Below are positions 1 through 6,702 of a DNA stretch of 6,853 bases, piece by piece. The stretch comes from AC-52 sp044870295. Its GTDB lineage: Bacteria > Actinomycetota > UBA4738. The notes beneath the pieces are model-generated. The model searched no databases. It was not told where the DNA came from and worked only from the letters and a program-made list of their open reading frames with translations. Within the stretch, counting starts at the first letter, position 1. Each line of letters begins with the position of its first letter. The position numbers and the translations under genes are program-made. The stretch is taken from the NCBI GenBank assembly GCA_044870295.1, contig JBIOYQ010000138.1:1-6853 (forward strand), written 5' to 3'.

Positions 1-1263
1 GACGAACAAGGTTACGGTGCTTCCGGGCTCGAGGAGGGAGCCCGCGGGCGGGTCGGTTCTGGTCACCACACTGTGTTCGTCGTCGTGGCCGACAATCTCG
101 CCGACCTCCAGGCCCTCGGCTCGGATCGCTTCCTCCGCTTGGGCGGTCGGCAGCCCGACCACGTTTGGCACCGCCACGTTGGAAGGGTTCCCCGAGGGTG
201 CCGGCGACGGCGTTGGGGTTCCCGAGCCCGAGACGGCGATCCACGCCAGCACGCCGATCAAGCCGAGCGCGAGCAGGACCAGGAGGACCGCCCACCCCCC
301 TCGCCTGGGCGTCCGGGGTGCGCGCCGGACGGTGGTCGGGGCGCCGGCCACCGGCACCCCTGCGGCGGGCAGCATGGCCGTGGGCTCCTTGGCGGGCAGG
401 ACCATGGTGGCCGCCGTCCCCGAAGGGGTGAGGGGCGGCACCGGCGCCTGCCCCGCCAGCATCGCCGCGAAGGCGGCCGCGGAGGCCGGCCGGTCTGCCG
501 GGCGCTTAGCCAGCGCTCGCTCGACCGCCTGGCCGATGTGGGCCGGGACGCCGGGGGCGGCATCGGCGAGCGACGGTGGCGGCTGATCGAGATGCTGTGC
601 GGCCACGCCGACCGGGTGCTCGCCCACGAACGGCGGCCGGCCCGCCAGCATCTCGTACAGCGTCACTCCGAGGGAGTACACGTCCGAGGCCGGGCCGGCA
701 GGTTCGCCCCGGGCCTGCTCGGGAGAGAGATACGTGGCGGTTCCCATGACGGCGCCCGTCGTCGTGAGGGGCGCCCCGGCCGCGGCGGCGATCCCGAAGT
801 CCAGGACCCGAACGTCCCCGGACGGGGTCAGCATGATGTTCCCCGGCTTGACGTCTCGGTGGACCAGGCCGGCGTCGTGGGCCGCCTGCAGCGCGGCGGC
901 GACCGCGGTGGAGATCCGAACGGCGTCCTCCGGCGGGAGTCGGCCCTCGCGGTGGATGCGGTCCGCCAGCGTCTCCCCGTCCACCAGCTCCATCACGATG
1001 AACGGCGCGCCGCCGTTCTCGCCGTAGTCGTACACGTTGGCGACGGCGGGGTGGGACAAGCCGGCGGCCGCCTGGGCTTCGCGCTGGAACCGCCGGGCAA
1101 ACCGTGGTTGGGCGGCCAGGGCGTCGGACAGCATCTTCACCGCCACCCGGCGGTGCAGCACGGTGTCCTCGGCTTCCCACACCGCCCCCATCCCCCCGGT
1201 GGCGATGCGCCGGATCAACTGGTAGCGGTGGGCCAGCAACTGGTTCGACGTCGTTCGCGCCAT
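1..1263 (-). CDS. pknB: PASTA-domain Ser/Thr protein kinase (PknB-type), 3' end outside the window
   Basis: Membrane receptor kinase that phosphorylates Thr/Ser on wall-synthesis and division proteins. This frame was read directly from the minus strand: 421 codons with no stop, running off the left edge. Kinase domain about residues 14-270: glycine loop ATGGMG (21-26), VAVK Lys43, alpha-C Glu62, HRD 135-137 with Lys139 and Asn142, DFG 155-157, activation loop with T167-T169 and GT at 174-175, SPEQ 180-183, DVYSLG 194-199. A Pro/Ala/Thr-rich juxtamembrane linker (about 271-322) precedes one membrane segment (about 324-344). A Pro/Ser/Gly stalk and one PASTA repeat (about 363-421, VPNVVGLP near its start, DPPAG at 404-408) would lie outside. 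More PASTA repeats may follow beyond the edge. The start is ATG with AGGAAG five bases upstream, 9 bp after pbpA. The first glycine of the loop is Ala21. A PknA assignment is less likely because PknA lacks PASTA repeats. Confidence 0.95.
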   Translation of the reverse strand, partial: MARTTSNQLLAHRYQLIRRIATGGMGAVWEAEDTVLHRRVAVKMLSDALAAQPRFARRFQREAQAAAGLSHPAVANVYDYGENGGAPFIVMELVDGETLADRIHREGRLPPEDAVRISTAVAAALQAAHDAGLVHRDVKPGNIMLTPSGDVRVLDFGIAAAAGAPLTTTGAVMGTATYLSPEQARGEPAGPASDVYSLGVTLYEMLAGRPPFVGEHPVGVAAQHLDQPPPSLADAAPGVPAHIGQAVERALAKRPADRPASAAAFAAMLAGQAPVPPLTPSGTAATMVLPAKEPTAMLPAAGVPVAGAPTTVRRAPRTPRRGGWAVLLVLLALGLIGVLAWIAVSGSGTPTPSPAPSGNPSNVAVPNVVGLPTAQAEEAIRAEGLEVGEIVGHDDEHSVVTRTDPPAGSLLEPGSTVTLFV

Positions 1264-1272
1264 AAGGACTTC

Positions 1273-2742
1273 CTACCCCTTCAGGGCCGCTTCGATGACC
1301 GAACGGGCGATCGGCGCGGCCACCTGTCCGCCCGTGGCTTCGCTGCCCAGGTCGCCGCCGTTGAGCACGACCACCGCCACGACGATGCGCGGATCCTGCG
1401 CGGGGGCGAACGAGACGAACCAGGCGTGCGGCTTGCCGCTGGGCGTCTCGGCCGTCCCGGTCTTGCCGGCGACCTGGATGCCGGGGATCTGCGCGGCCGT
1501 GCCGGTGCCGGCCTGCACCACGCTGACCATCATGGCGGTCAGATCGGCTGCGGTCCTGCCGGAGATCGGGCGGCCGAACTCCTGCGGCTCGATGGTCTTC
1601 ACCACCCGCCCGTCGGCGTCCCGGATCTCCTTCACCAGGTGCGGCTCCATCTCGACCCCGCCGTTGGCGATGGCCGCGCCCACCAGCGCCATCTGCATCG
1701 GGTTGGCCCGCACGTCCTGCTGCCCGATCGCGGACGTGGCCACGAACGACGCGGCGTCGGCGAACTCCGAAGCCGGCGGGATGCTGCCCGAGACGAACGG
1801 CGTCTCCAGCGGGATGTCCCGGTTGAACCCGAACGCCTCCGCCTGATTCACGAGCTTCTCCGCTCCGAGCTTCAGGCCGACCTCGCCGAAGACCACGTTG
1901 CACGAGACCTGGAGGGCCTGGGCCAGCGTCAGCTGGGGGATCCCGCCAAGGCAGTGCTCACCGCCGAAGTTGTGGAGCTGTGCCGTGCTGTTGGGAAGCT
2001 GCAGGGCCGGCGGGTTAGCGAACTTCGTGTCGGGAGTCATGCCGTTCTCCAGCGCGGCGGCCGCCGTGACCATCTTGAAGGTGGACCCGGGAGGAAACAG
2101 CTCCTGGGTCGCCCGCGACAGCAGCGGCTTGCCGGGCGAGTGGGCGAGCTGCTTCTGATAGGCCCGAACCTCTTGCGGATCGTGCGACGCCAGCCGGTTC
2201 GGGTCGTAGGACGGGTTGGCCACCATGGCCAGCACCTCGCCGGTCCTGGGGTCCAGCGCCACCACCGCACCCGGCAGCGTGCCCAGGGCCTGCTTGGCCA
2301 CGCGTTGCAGCCTGGCGTCGATCGTGGTCACGACCGTGGCGCCCCGCTTGTCGCGCCCCAGGATCTCGTCGACGAGGTTCTGCGTCAGGAGATCGGAGGA
2401 CCGAGCGGCCAGATAATCGTTCTCGGTCTGCTCCAAGCCGTATCTCCCGAACACGATCGAGTAGTAGCCCGTGATGCCCGCGTACAGGGGGCCGTTGGGA
2501 TAGGTGCGCAGGTACTTGAACTTCCCGTCGGTGGGCCGGCTGCGGGCCAGGTACGTGCGCCCGTCCCTGGCCACGAGGTCGCCCCGGTCCACCTGGTACT
2601 CCTGCAGCAACAGCCGCTGGTTGGCCGGGTTGTTGGCGAGGCGGCTCGACGCGAACACCTGCAGGTAGTTGATCTGCACGAACAGCACCACGAACAGCGC
2701 CAGGAAGGCCACCGCCAGCCTGCGGATGTGCCGATCGGTCAT
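1273..2742 (-). CDS. pbpA: Class B penicillin-binding protein (peptidoglycan DD-transpeptidase)
   Basis: Cross-links peptidoglycan stem peptides outside the membrane, normally in partnership with the SEDS protein encoded just upstream. The 489-residue length is close to that of mycobacterial PbpA. A short cytoplasmic N-terminus (MTDRHIRR) leads to one membrane anchor at about residues 9-28. A pedestal domain follows (about 45-150), including the segment ITGYYSIVFGRYGLEQ (90-105) typical of this subfamily. The transpeptidase domain spans about 155-485 with all three catalytic motifs: STFK (Ser220 nucleophile, Lys223), SCN (280-282) and KTGT (427-430). The ATG start overlaps the rodA stop by four bases (ATGA), and AAGGAGG lies seven bases upstream, so an earlier start is unlikely. 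This frame stays open far upstream through rodA; that part is an artefact of high GC. The protein has no PASTA repeats, unlike many PBP2x/SpoVD types. Confidence 0.96.
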   Translation of the reverse strand: MTDRHIRRLAVAFLALFVVLFVQINYLQVFASSRLANNPANQRLLLQEYQVDRGDLVARDGRTYLARSRPTDGKFKYLRTYPNGPLYAGITGYYSIVFGRYGLEQTENDYLAARSSDLLTQNLVDEILGRDKRGATVVTTIDARLQRVAKQALGTLPGAVVALDPRTGEVLAMVANPSYDPNRLASHDPQEVRAYQKQLAHSPGKPLLSRATQELFPPGSTFKMVTAAAALENGMTPDTKFANPPALQLPNSTAQLHNFGGEHCLGGIPQLTLAQALQVSCNVVFGEVGLKLGAEKLVNQAEAFGFNRDIPLETPFVSGSIPPASEFADAASFVATSAIGQQDVRANPMQMALVGAAIANGGVEMEPHLVKEIRDADGRVVKTIEPQEFGRPISGRTAADLTAMMVSVVQAGTGTAAQIPGIQVAGKTGTAETPSGKPHAWFVSFAPAQDPRIVVAVVVLNGGDLGSEATGGQVAAPIARSVIEAALKG

Positions 2743-4127
2743 GCGCCCGCCTCCTTCTCCACCATGACCGTTCGGCCCGCGTCGCCCTGGGGCATCGTTC
2801 GGACGCGTCCCCCTCGGGGGACCCGGGCGTGGGCGGGTGGCCGGGCCGACACCCGCACCAACAACGCCAGCAAGACGAAGTTGGACACCAGGCTCGATCC
2901 GCCGTAGGAGACGAAGGGCAGGGTGATCCCCGTCAGCGGGATCAGCCTGATCACTCCTCCGATGATGATGAAGGTCTGCAGGGCGAGGGCGCTGGTGAGC
3001 CCGGCCGCCAGCAGCTTCCCGAACGAATCCTCGCTGGCGATCGCCGCCCGGAACCCGCGCCCGATCAGCGCCACGAACAGCAGCAGCAGGGCCGTGGCGC
3101 CGAACAGCCCCAGCTCCTCGCCGAACGCGGCGAAGATGAAGTCCGTCCACACCGACGGGATGAGGTCGGGGTGCCCCTGGCCGAGCCCGGTGCCGGCGAT
3201 GCCCCCCGTGGCCATGGCGAACTCGCCCTGCGCCACCTGGTAGCCGTCCGTATGGAGGTGCTGGGGGTCGAGGGCATGCAGCCAGATGGTGACGCGATCC
3301 TGGACGTGGCCGAACGCCAGGTAGCCGATCCACGCACCCACGGCGAACAGGACCAGCCCCAGCAGGAGGTAGGACGTGCGGCCGGTGGCGGTCCACAGCA
3401 TCACGATGAAGATCCCGAAGAACAGCAGGGACGAGCCCAGGTCCTTCTCCACGAACAGCACCGCCAGGGACACGAACCAGGCCACCAGCAGCGGACCCAT
3501 GTACCGGAGCGGCGGAAGGTGCAGCGGCCCGAGGCGTCGGGTGGCCCGGGCCAGCAGCTCCTTCTTCGCGTTGAGGAACGACGCCAGGAAGATCACCAGC
3601 AGGACCTTGCCGATCTCGGCCGGCTCGAACACGATGGGCCCGGCCCGCACCCACAACCGCGCTCCGTTGATCGTGAGACCGATGCCCGGTGCGATCGGCA
3701 GCAGCAGGAAGAAGATTCCGGCCAGGCCGATCGTGTACGTGTACGCGTCGAGGACCCGGTGGTCGCGGATCACCAGGAGTGTGGCCACGAACAGCGCCAA
3801 CCCCAGCATCAGCCACCCGAACTGGTCGGCGGCACGCCCAGGGTCGAGCCGGTAGATCATGGCGTAGCCGAGGCCCGAAAGCATGGCCGCCACGGGCAGG
3901 AGCACGGGATCGGCGCCTCGGGCCAGCCGGGTGACCAGGAAGTGGGCTGCCAGGTAACTCGCTGCGATGACCGCGACGAATCCACCGATGCCGGGAGGGG
4001 TCTTGCCGGTCTTCCCCAACGTGACCAGCACGTAGGCGCCGACCGACAGGATGACGGCGAAGACCGTGAGCGCCAGCTGGGCGCCGGCGCGATCGCGGTC
4101 GTCGATCGAGGGGAGCGAGGCTCGCAT
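2739..4127 (-). CDS. rodA: SEDS-family peptidoglycan glycosyltransferase (RodA/FtsW)
   Basis: Polytopic membrane enzyme that polymerises lipid II into glycan strands and pairs with a class B PBP. At 462 residues it has about twelve hydrophobic segments, starting near residues 17-37 and ending near 403-425. Family signatures seen: FEPAEIGK (167-174), VEKDLGSSL (226-234), the periplasmic-loop motif TDFIFAAFGEELGLFG (328-343), and PLTGITLPFVSYGGSS (397-412) in the last segments. Asp329 of the TDFIF motif aligns with the Asp shown to be essential in RodA/FtsW; Asp229 is also a strongly conserved position. The C-terminal tail (about 427-462) is basic, cytoplasmic and contains Thr444 and Thr453. 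The start is ATG, with its A shared with the pstP stop (TGATG), and GGAGGAGG lies 3-10 bases upstream. I use rodA because of the locus; sequence alone does not separate RodA from FtsW here. Confidence 0.95.
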   Translation of the reverse strand: MRASLPSIDDRDRAGAQLALTVFAVILSVGAYVLVTLGKTGKTPPGIGGFVAVIAASYLAAHFLVTRLARGADPVLLPVAAMLSGLGYAMIYRLDPGRAADQFGWLMLGLALFVATLLVIRDHRVLDAYTYTIGLAGIFFLLLPIAPGIGLTINGARLWVRAGPIVFEPAEIGKVLLVIFLASFLNAKKELLARATRRLGPLHLPPLRYMGPLLVAWFVSLAVLFVEKDLGSSLLFFGIFIVMLWTATGRTSYLLLGLVLFAVGAWIGYLAFGHVQDRVTIWLHALDPQHLHTDGYQVAQGEFAMATGGIAGTGLGQGHPDLIPSVWTDFIFAAFGEELGLFGATALLLLFVALIGRGFRAAIASEDSFGKLLAAGLTSALALQTFIIIGGVIRLIPLTGITLPFVSYGGSSLVSNFVLLALLVRVSARPPAHARVPRGGRVRTMPQGDAGRTVMVEKEAGA

Positions 4128-5305
4128 CAGCCTCCTCCGGTTGAGGTTGCCTGGGTCTGCAGGTCCTCGCGGATGCTGTCCACGATGCTCTGCGCCTGCT
4201 CGAACGTGCTGGCCGTGATGCCGTCCTTCAGCCGCGCCCAGTAGGCCAGTCGCTCCGCGTCCACCGCGGACAGCTCGGTGGTCTCCTGGACGTGGGAGAG
4301 CCTGAAGCCGAGGACGTTGACCGGGATCCCGTTGAAGATGGCCACGCGGCCCTGGTCCTCACCGACGTACCACTGGTGGTCGAGATACATCCGCGTCCCG
4401 ATCACCGCCGCCACCACGACGAGGAGGGCGACGCCTCCCCACACCAGCGCCTTCGTTCCGCTGAGGCGCCGCCGCCGTTGCCGCGGCGCACGTCCACCCT
4501 CGCCCTCCTCGACGAGGTTCCCGCTCTCCTCGGCCGGCTCGGCTGGGCCGCTGGTCGACCGTTGGACCGCCGGTGCTTCACCGTCCGGCGCGTCGTCCCC
4601 GGTCACCTCGAGCAGGATGACCGTGATGTTGTCGTCGCCGCCGGCCTGATTGGCCTCCTCCACCAGCCGGTCGGCCGCCTTCTGGGGATCGGACTCCGAC
4701 GCCAGGATGTCCTGGATGGTGTCGTTGCGGACCATGCTGGACAGGCCGTCCGTGCACAGCAGCAGGCGGTCGCCCTCCTTGAGGTCCAGCGTCAGCTCGT
4801 CCACCGGGATGTTCTCGTCGACCCCGAGCGCACGGGTCACCACGCTGCGCTGCTGGTGCGAGCGGGCCTCCTCCTCGGTGAGCCGCCCCTCGCGCACCAT
4901 CCGCTGGACCAGCGTGTGGTCCTCGGTGAGCTGCTGCAGCTTGCCGTCGCGCAACATGTACGCGCGCGAGTCACCGACGTGCGCCACGTGCGCCTTCCCG
5001 TCCGCGGCCAGGATCGCCGTCAGGGTGGTCCCCATCCCACGGAGGTTGCGATCGGCTTCGCCCCGTTCCAACACGCGCTGGTTCGCGGACTTGATCTGTT
5101 CGACCAGGTCGCGGAAGTCCTGGGCGGTCGATCCTTCCTCGGTTGCCTGGAGGCTCTCCAGGGCCAGGTTCGACGCAACGTCGCCGCCGCGATGACCGCC
5201 CATGCCGTCGGCGACGGCGAAGACCGGATCGTGGACGAGATAGGCGTCCTCGTTCCGGGTACGGGATCGGCCGATGTCAGTACGGACGCCGACGCGGATC
5301 TTCAT
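4127..5305 (-). CDS. pstP: Membrane-anchored PP2C-family Ser/Thr phosphatase
   Basis: Metal-dependent phosphatase that removes phosphate from targets of the locus kinase and from the kinase itself. The catalytic PP2C domain covers about residues 4-235. Metal and phosphate motifs seen: RTRNEDA (15-21), VADGMGGH (31-38, Asp33), GDSRAY (111-116, Asp112), EDHTLV (128-133), CTDGLSSM (184-191, Asp186) and GGDDNITV (222-229, Asp225). An acidic linker (about 236-272) and a basic stop (RQRRRR, 275-280) precede one membrane segment (about 286-303). The outer part (about 304-392) contains YVGEDQGRVAIFNGIP (313-328), which resembles the extracytoplasmic region of other actinobacterial PstP proteins. That region and the linker are shorter than in the mycobacterial protein of roughly 510 residues. 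The ATG start overlaps the fhaB stop (ATGA), with GGAG eight bases upstream. Confidence 0.96.
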   Translation of the reverse strand: MKIRVGVRTDIGRSRTRNEDAYLVHDPVFAVADGMGGHRGGDVASNLALESLQATEEGSTAQDFRDLVEQIKSANQRVLERGEADRNLRGMGTTLTAILAADGKAHVAHVGDSRAYMLRDGKLQQLTEDHTLVQRMVREGRLTEEEARSHQQRSVVTRALGVDENIPVDELTLDLKEGDRLLLCTDGLSSMVRNDTIQDILASESDPQKAADRLVEEANQAGGDDNITVILLEVTGDDAPDGEAPAVQRSTSGPAEPAEESGNLVEEGEGGRAPRQRRRRLSGTKALVWGGVALLVVVAAVIGTRMYLDHQWYVGEDQGRVAIFNGIPVNVLGFRLSHVQETTELSAVDAERLAYWARLKDGITASTFEQAQSIVDSIREDLQTQATSTGGG

Positions 5306-5769
5306 CGCCGGAGCTCCAGCGTCGTCTTCCCCACCTTGAGCCGGTCACCCGCGCGCAGCTCGGCCGGCGACGTCACCCGTCGCTGGTTCAGGTACGTGCC
5401 GTTGGTCGACCCCAGGTCCTCGACGTACCAGCCCTCGTCCCGCCGGAAGATCCGGGCGTGGAACGAGGAGATGTAGGTGTCCTCCGGCCTGATCTGACAC
5501 GCCTCGGCCCGGCCGATCTGGAGGTTCCCCTCCAGGGGGACCGATTTCACCTTGCTGCCACGCTCATCGAGGATCACCACCGAGCGAGGTGGCTTGTCGC
5601 CTCGTCCCCGACCCCTCGGGGCGGTGGCGACCCCAGCACCGGCGCCGGCCGCCGGAACCGTTGCGGGCGATCGTAGGCCGACGACCACAGCGTGCAAGGC
5701 CCGGTACACGAAGAAGTACAAGAGGGCGAGGAACAGGATCTTCAGGACCGTCAGGACGAAGACGGGCAA
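5302..5769 (-). CDS. fhaB: Membrane-anchored FHA-domain protein (FhaB/FipA-like)
   Basis: Phospho-Thr reader linked in mycobacteria to division and wall synthesis. At 155 residues it matches the length I recall for mycobacterial FhaB. A hydrophobic N-terminal segment (about residues 5-30) anchors it, followed by a flexible Ala/Gly/Arg-rich linker (about 33-62) and a C-terminal FHA domain (about 63-155). FHA binding residues are all present: Gly86-Arg87, Ser101-x-x-His104 and Asn123-Gly124 in the segment EDLGSTNGTYLN. Thr37 lies just after the membrane segment, near where a phosphorylated Thr (Thr36) is reported in the M. tuberculosis protein; equivalence is inference. The start is TTG, chosen because GGAGG sits nine bases upstream, fhaA stops 3 bp before it, and the start retains the whole anchor. 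The stop overlaps the pstP ATG. Confidence 0.93.
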   Translation of the reverse strand: MPVFVLTVLKILFLALLYFFVYRALHAVVVGLRSPATVPAAGAGAGVATAPRGRGRGDKPPRSVVILDERGSKVKSVPLEGNLQIGRAEACQIRPEDTYISSFHARIFRRDEGWYVEDLGSTNGTYLNQRRVTSPAELRAGDRLKVGKTTLELRR

Positions 5770-5772
5770 GGC

Positions 5773-6498
5773 CTACCGCCTCCGGAACTCGAGGACGGTC
5801 CTCCCGATCGTGATGCGATCCCCCTCCTCGAGCGGTCGCTCCCCGACGGTCGCCTCGTTGACCATCGTCCCGTTCGTCGAACCCAGGTCCGAGAGAACGA
5901 AGTTCCCACGATCCCGACGCACCTCGGCGTGGCGGCGGCTCGCCCCCGGATCCGACAGGACGATGTCGGACTCCTCGAGCCTCCCGATGATGACCCGGTC
6001 CTTCGCCAGCGGGAAGGCCCGGGACGGCTTGCCGTTCTCGATCAGGACCAGCTCCGCCGAGCGGCGGTCGGGCGCGGGGGCGGCCTGCGGCTGTGAACCG
6101 GGCTGGACGGCCGGCTGGCCGGTGGTGGGTCCCTCCACCAGGATGGCCTGACACGAGAACTCGCCCTCACGAAGCGACTGCTCGACGTCGAAGTCCACCT
6201 CCGGCGGGCCGACCAGCTCCCAGCCCCGCTCCTTCGCACCGTCCCGGACCACCTGCTCCAGCTCCCGTCGGAGGGAACGTTCGGCCTGGCCGAACCGCTC
6301 CGCGTCGGGCTCGGACAGCTTGAACACGTAGCGGTTGGGGACCCAGACCTGCCGCACGCCCACCGTCTTGTTCGTCTCCATCTCCTTCAGGATCCGCGTG
6401 GCGAGCTCGACGGGCTGCAGCCCACCGCGGAAGGCCTTGGTGAAGATGCCTTCGATCACGCCTTCGAGGCGGCGTTCGAACTCCTGCAGGATGCCCAA
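5773..6498 (-). CDS. fhaA: FHA-domain protein with N-terminal DUF3662 domain (FhaA-like)
   Basis: Cytoplasmic phospho-Thr reader that in mycobacteria binds the phosphorylated pseudokinase domain of MviN/MurJ and damps wall synthesis. At 241 residues it has an N-terminal DUF3662-type domain (about 1-120), including ERRLEGVIEGIFTKAF (8-23), LQPVELA (27-33) and WVPNRYVFKLS (52-62). A short Pro/Gln/Ala linker (about 121-146) leads to the FHA domain (about 148-241). FHA residues are Gly172-Arg173, Ser187-x-x-His190 and Asn209-Gly210. The mycobacterial homologue is over 500 residues with a very long linker, so this is a compact form. The start is TTG: the frame has an in-frame TAA at 6538-6540 and no ATG, GTG or other usual start codon between. 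The resulting N-terminus (MGILQEFERRLEG) matches the family. No clear Shine-Dalgarno is visible. It is the first gene of the operon, with a promoter candidate about 40 bases upstream. Confidence 0.94.
   Translation of the reverse strand: MGILQEFERRLEGVIEGIFTKAFRGGLQPVELATRILKEMETNKTVGVRQVWVPNRYVFKLSEPDAERFGQAERSLRRELEQVVRDGAKERGWELVGPPEVDFDVEQSLREGEFSCQAILVEGPTTGQPAVQPGSQPQAAPAPDRRSAELVLIENGKPSRAFPLAKDRVIIGRLEESDIVLSDPGASRRHAEVRRDRGNFVLSDLGSTNGTMVNEATVGERPLEEGDRITIGRTVLEFRRR
5779..5783 (-). promoter_or_regulatory. Ribosome binding site deciding the TTG start of fhaB
   Basis: GGAGG on the minus strand, inside the last codons of fhaA and nine bases before the TTG of fhaB. There is no ATG or GTG at suitable spacing, so this site supports TTG initiation and coupling of fhaB translation to fhaA. 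Confidence 0.65.
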
Positions 6499-6536
6499 GG
6501 TTTCGTCGATCCAATGTGGGGAGGGGTTCGACGGGG

Positions 6537-6542
6537 ATTATA
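6537..6542 (-). promoter_or_regulatory. Candidate -10 box (TATAAT) of the fhaA-pknB operon
   Basis: A perfect TATAAT reads toward fhaA in an otherwise GC-rich intergenic region. A start about seven bases downstream (near 6530) would give a leader of roughly 30 bases before the fhaA TTG. The hexamer at the usual -35 distance (GGAGTA, 6560-6565) does not resemble TTGACA, so the site would depend on the -10 or on an activator. There is no TGn directly before it. The position, just ahead of a tightly packed operon with no other promoter-like gap, favours it being real; this remains a prediction. Confidence 0.5.
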
Positions 6543-6567
6543 TCCAGGGGTCCTTGCTCTACTCCTG

Positions 6568-6582
6568 CCAGGGCGGCCCTGG
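6568..6582. repeat. 15-base perfect palindrome between the operon promoter and tRNA-Leu
   Basis: CCAGGGC-G-GCCCTGG: two 7-base arms around one central base. It sits immediately upstream of where the -35 region of the fhaA promoter would be, and about 35 bases before the tRNA-Leu gene on the other strand. It could be a dimeric-regulator site or, if transcribed, a small hairpin with a 6-bp stem and 3-base loop. There is no T-run after it on either strand, so an intrinsic terminator is unlikely. Short GC palindromes also arise by chance in such DNA. Confidence 0.35.
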
Positions 6583-6617
6583 GTCGCCACGCTGCTGTTA
6601 CCATCGAATCTCAGTCC

Positions 6618-6702
<85 letters not shown>

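Noticed and set aside
506..1903. Minus-strand open frame of 465 codons across pbpA and the kinase gene
   Set aside because: Arg/Gly-rich translation in a different frame from the kinase, whose catalytic motifs are clear in the adjacent frame. It also spans a gene junction.
73..2907. Plus-strand open frame of 944 codons antisense to the kinase and pbpA genes
   Set aside because: Its translation is low-complexity, rich in Arg, Gly, His and Gln with no recognisable domain. It mirrors two well-supported minus-strand genes and spans their junction. This is the usual high-GC shadow of codons rich in G or C at the third position.
2743..3816. N-terminal extension of the pbpA frame back into rodA
   Set aside because: The extension is Arg/Pro-rich and overlaps rodA over more than 1 kb. 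The internal ATG at 2742 has a strong AAGGAGG site and begins the expected cytoplasmic tail and membrane anchor.
2829..4244. Plus-strand open frame of 471 codons antisense to rodA
   Set aside because: The product would be mostly Gln, Glu, Arg, His and Asp, the mirror image of a hydrophobic membrane protein gene. No start context or domain supports it.
4292..5476. Plus-strand open frame of 394 codons antisense to pstP
   Set aside because: No domain is recognisable and the PP2C motifs are on the opposite strand; treated as a shadow.
6568..6582. Palindrome read as an intrinsic terminator
   Set aside because: No run of T follows on either strand, and no gene ends beside it on either strand.
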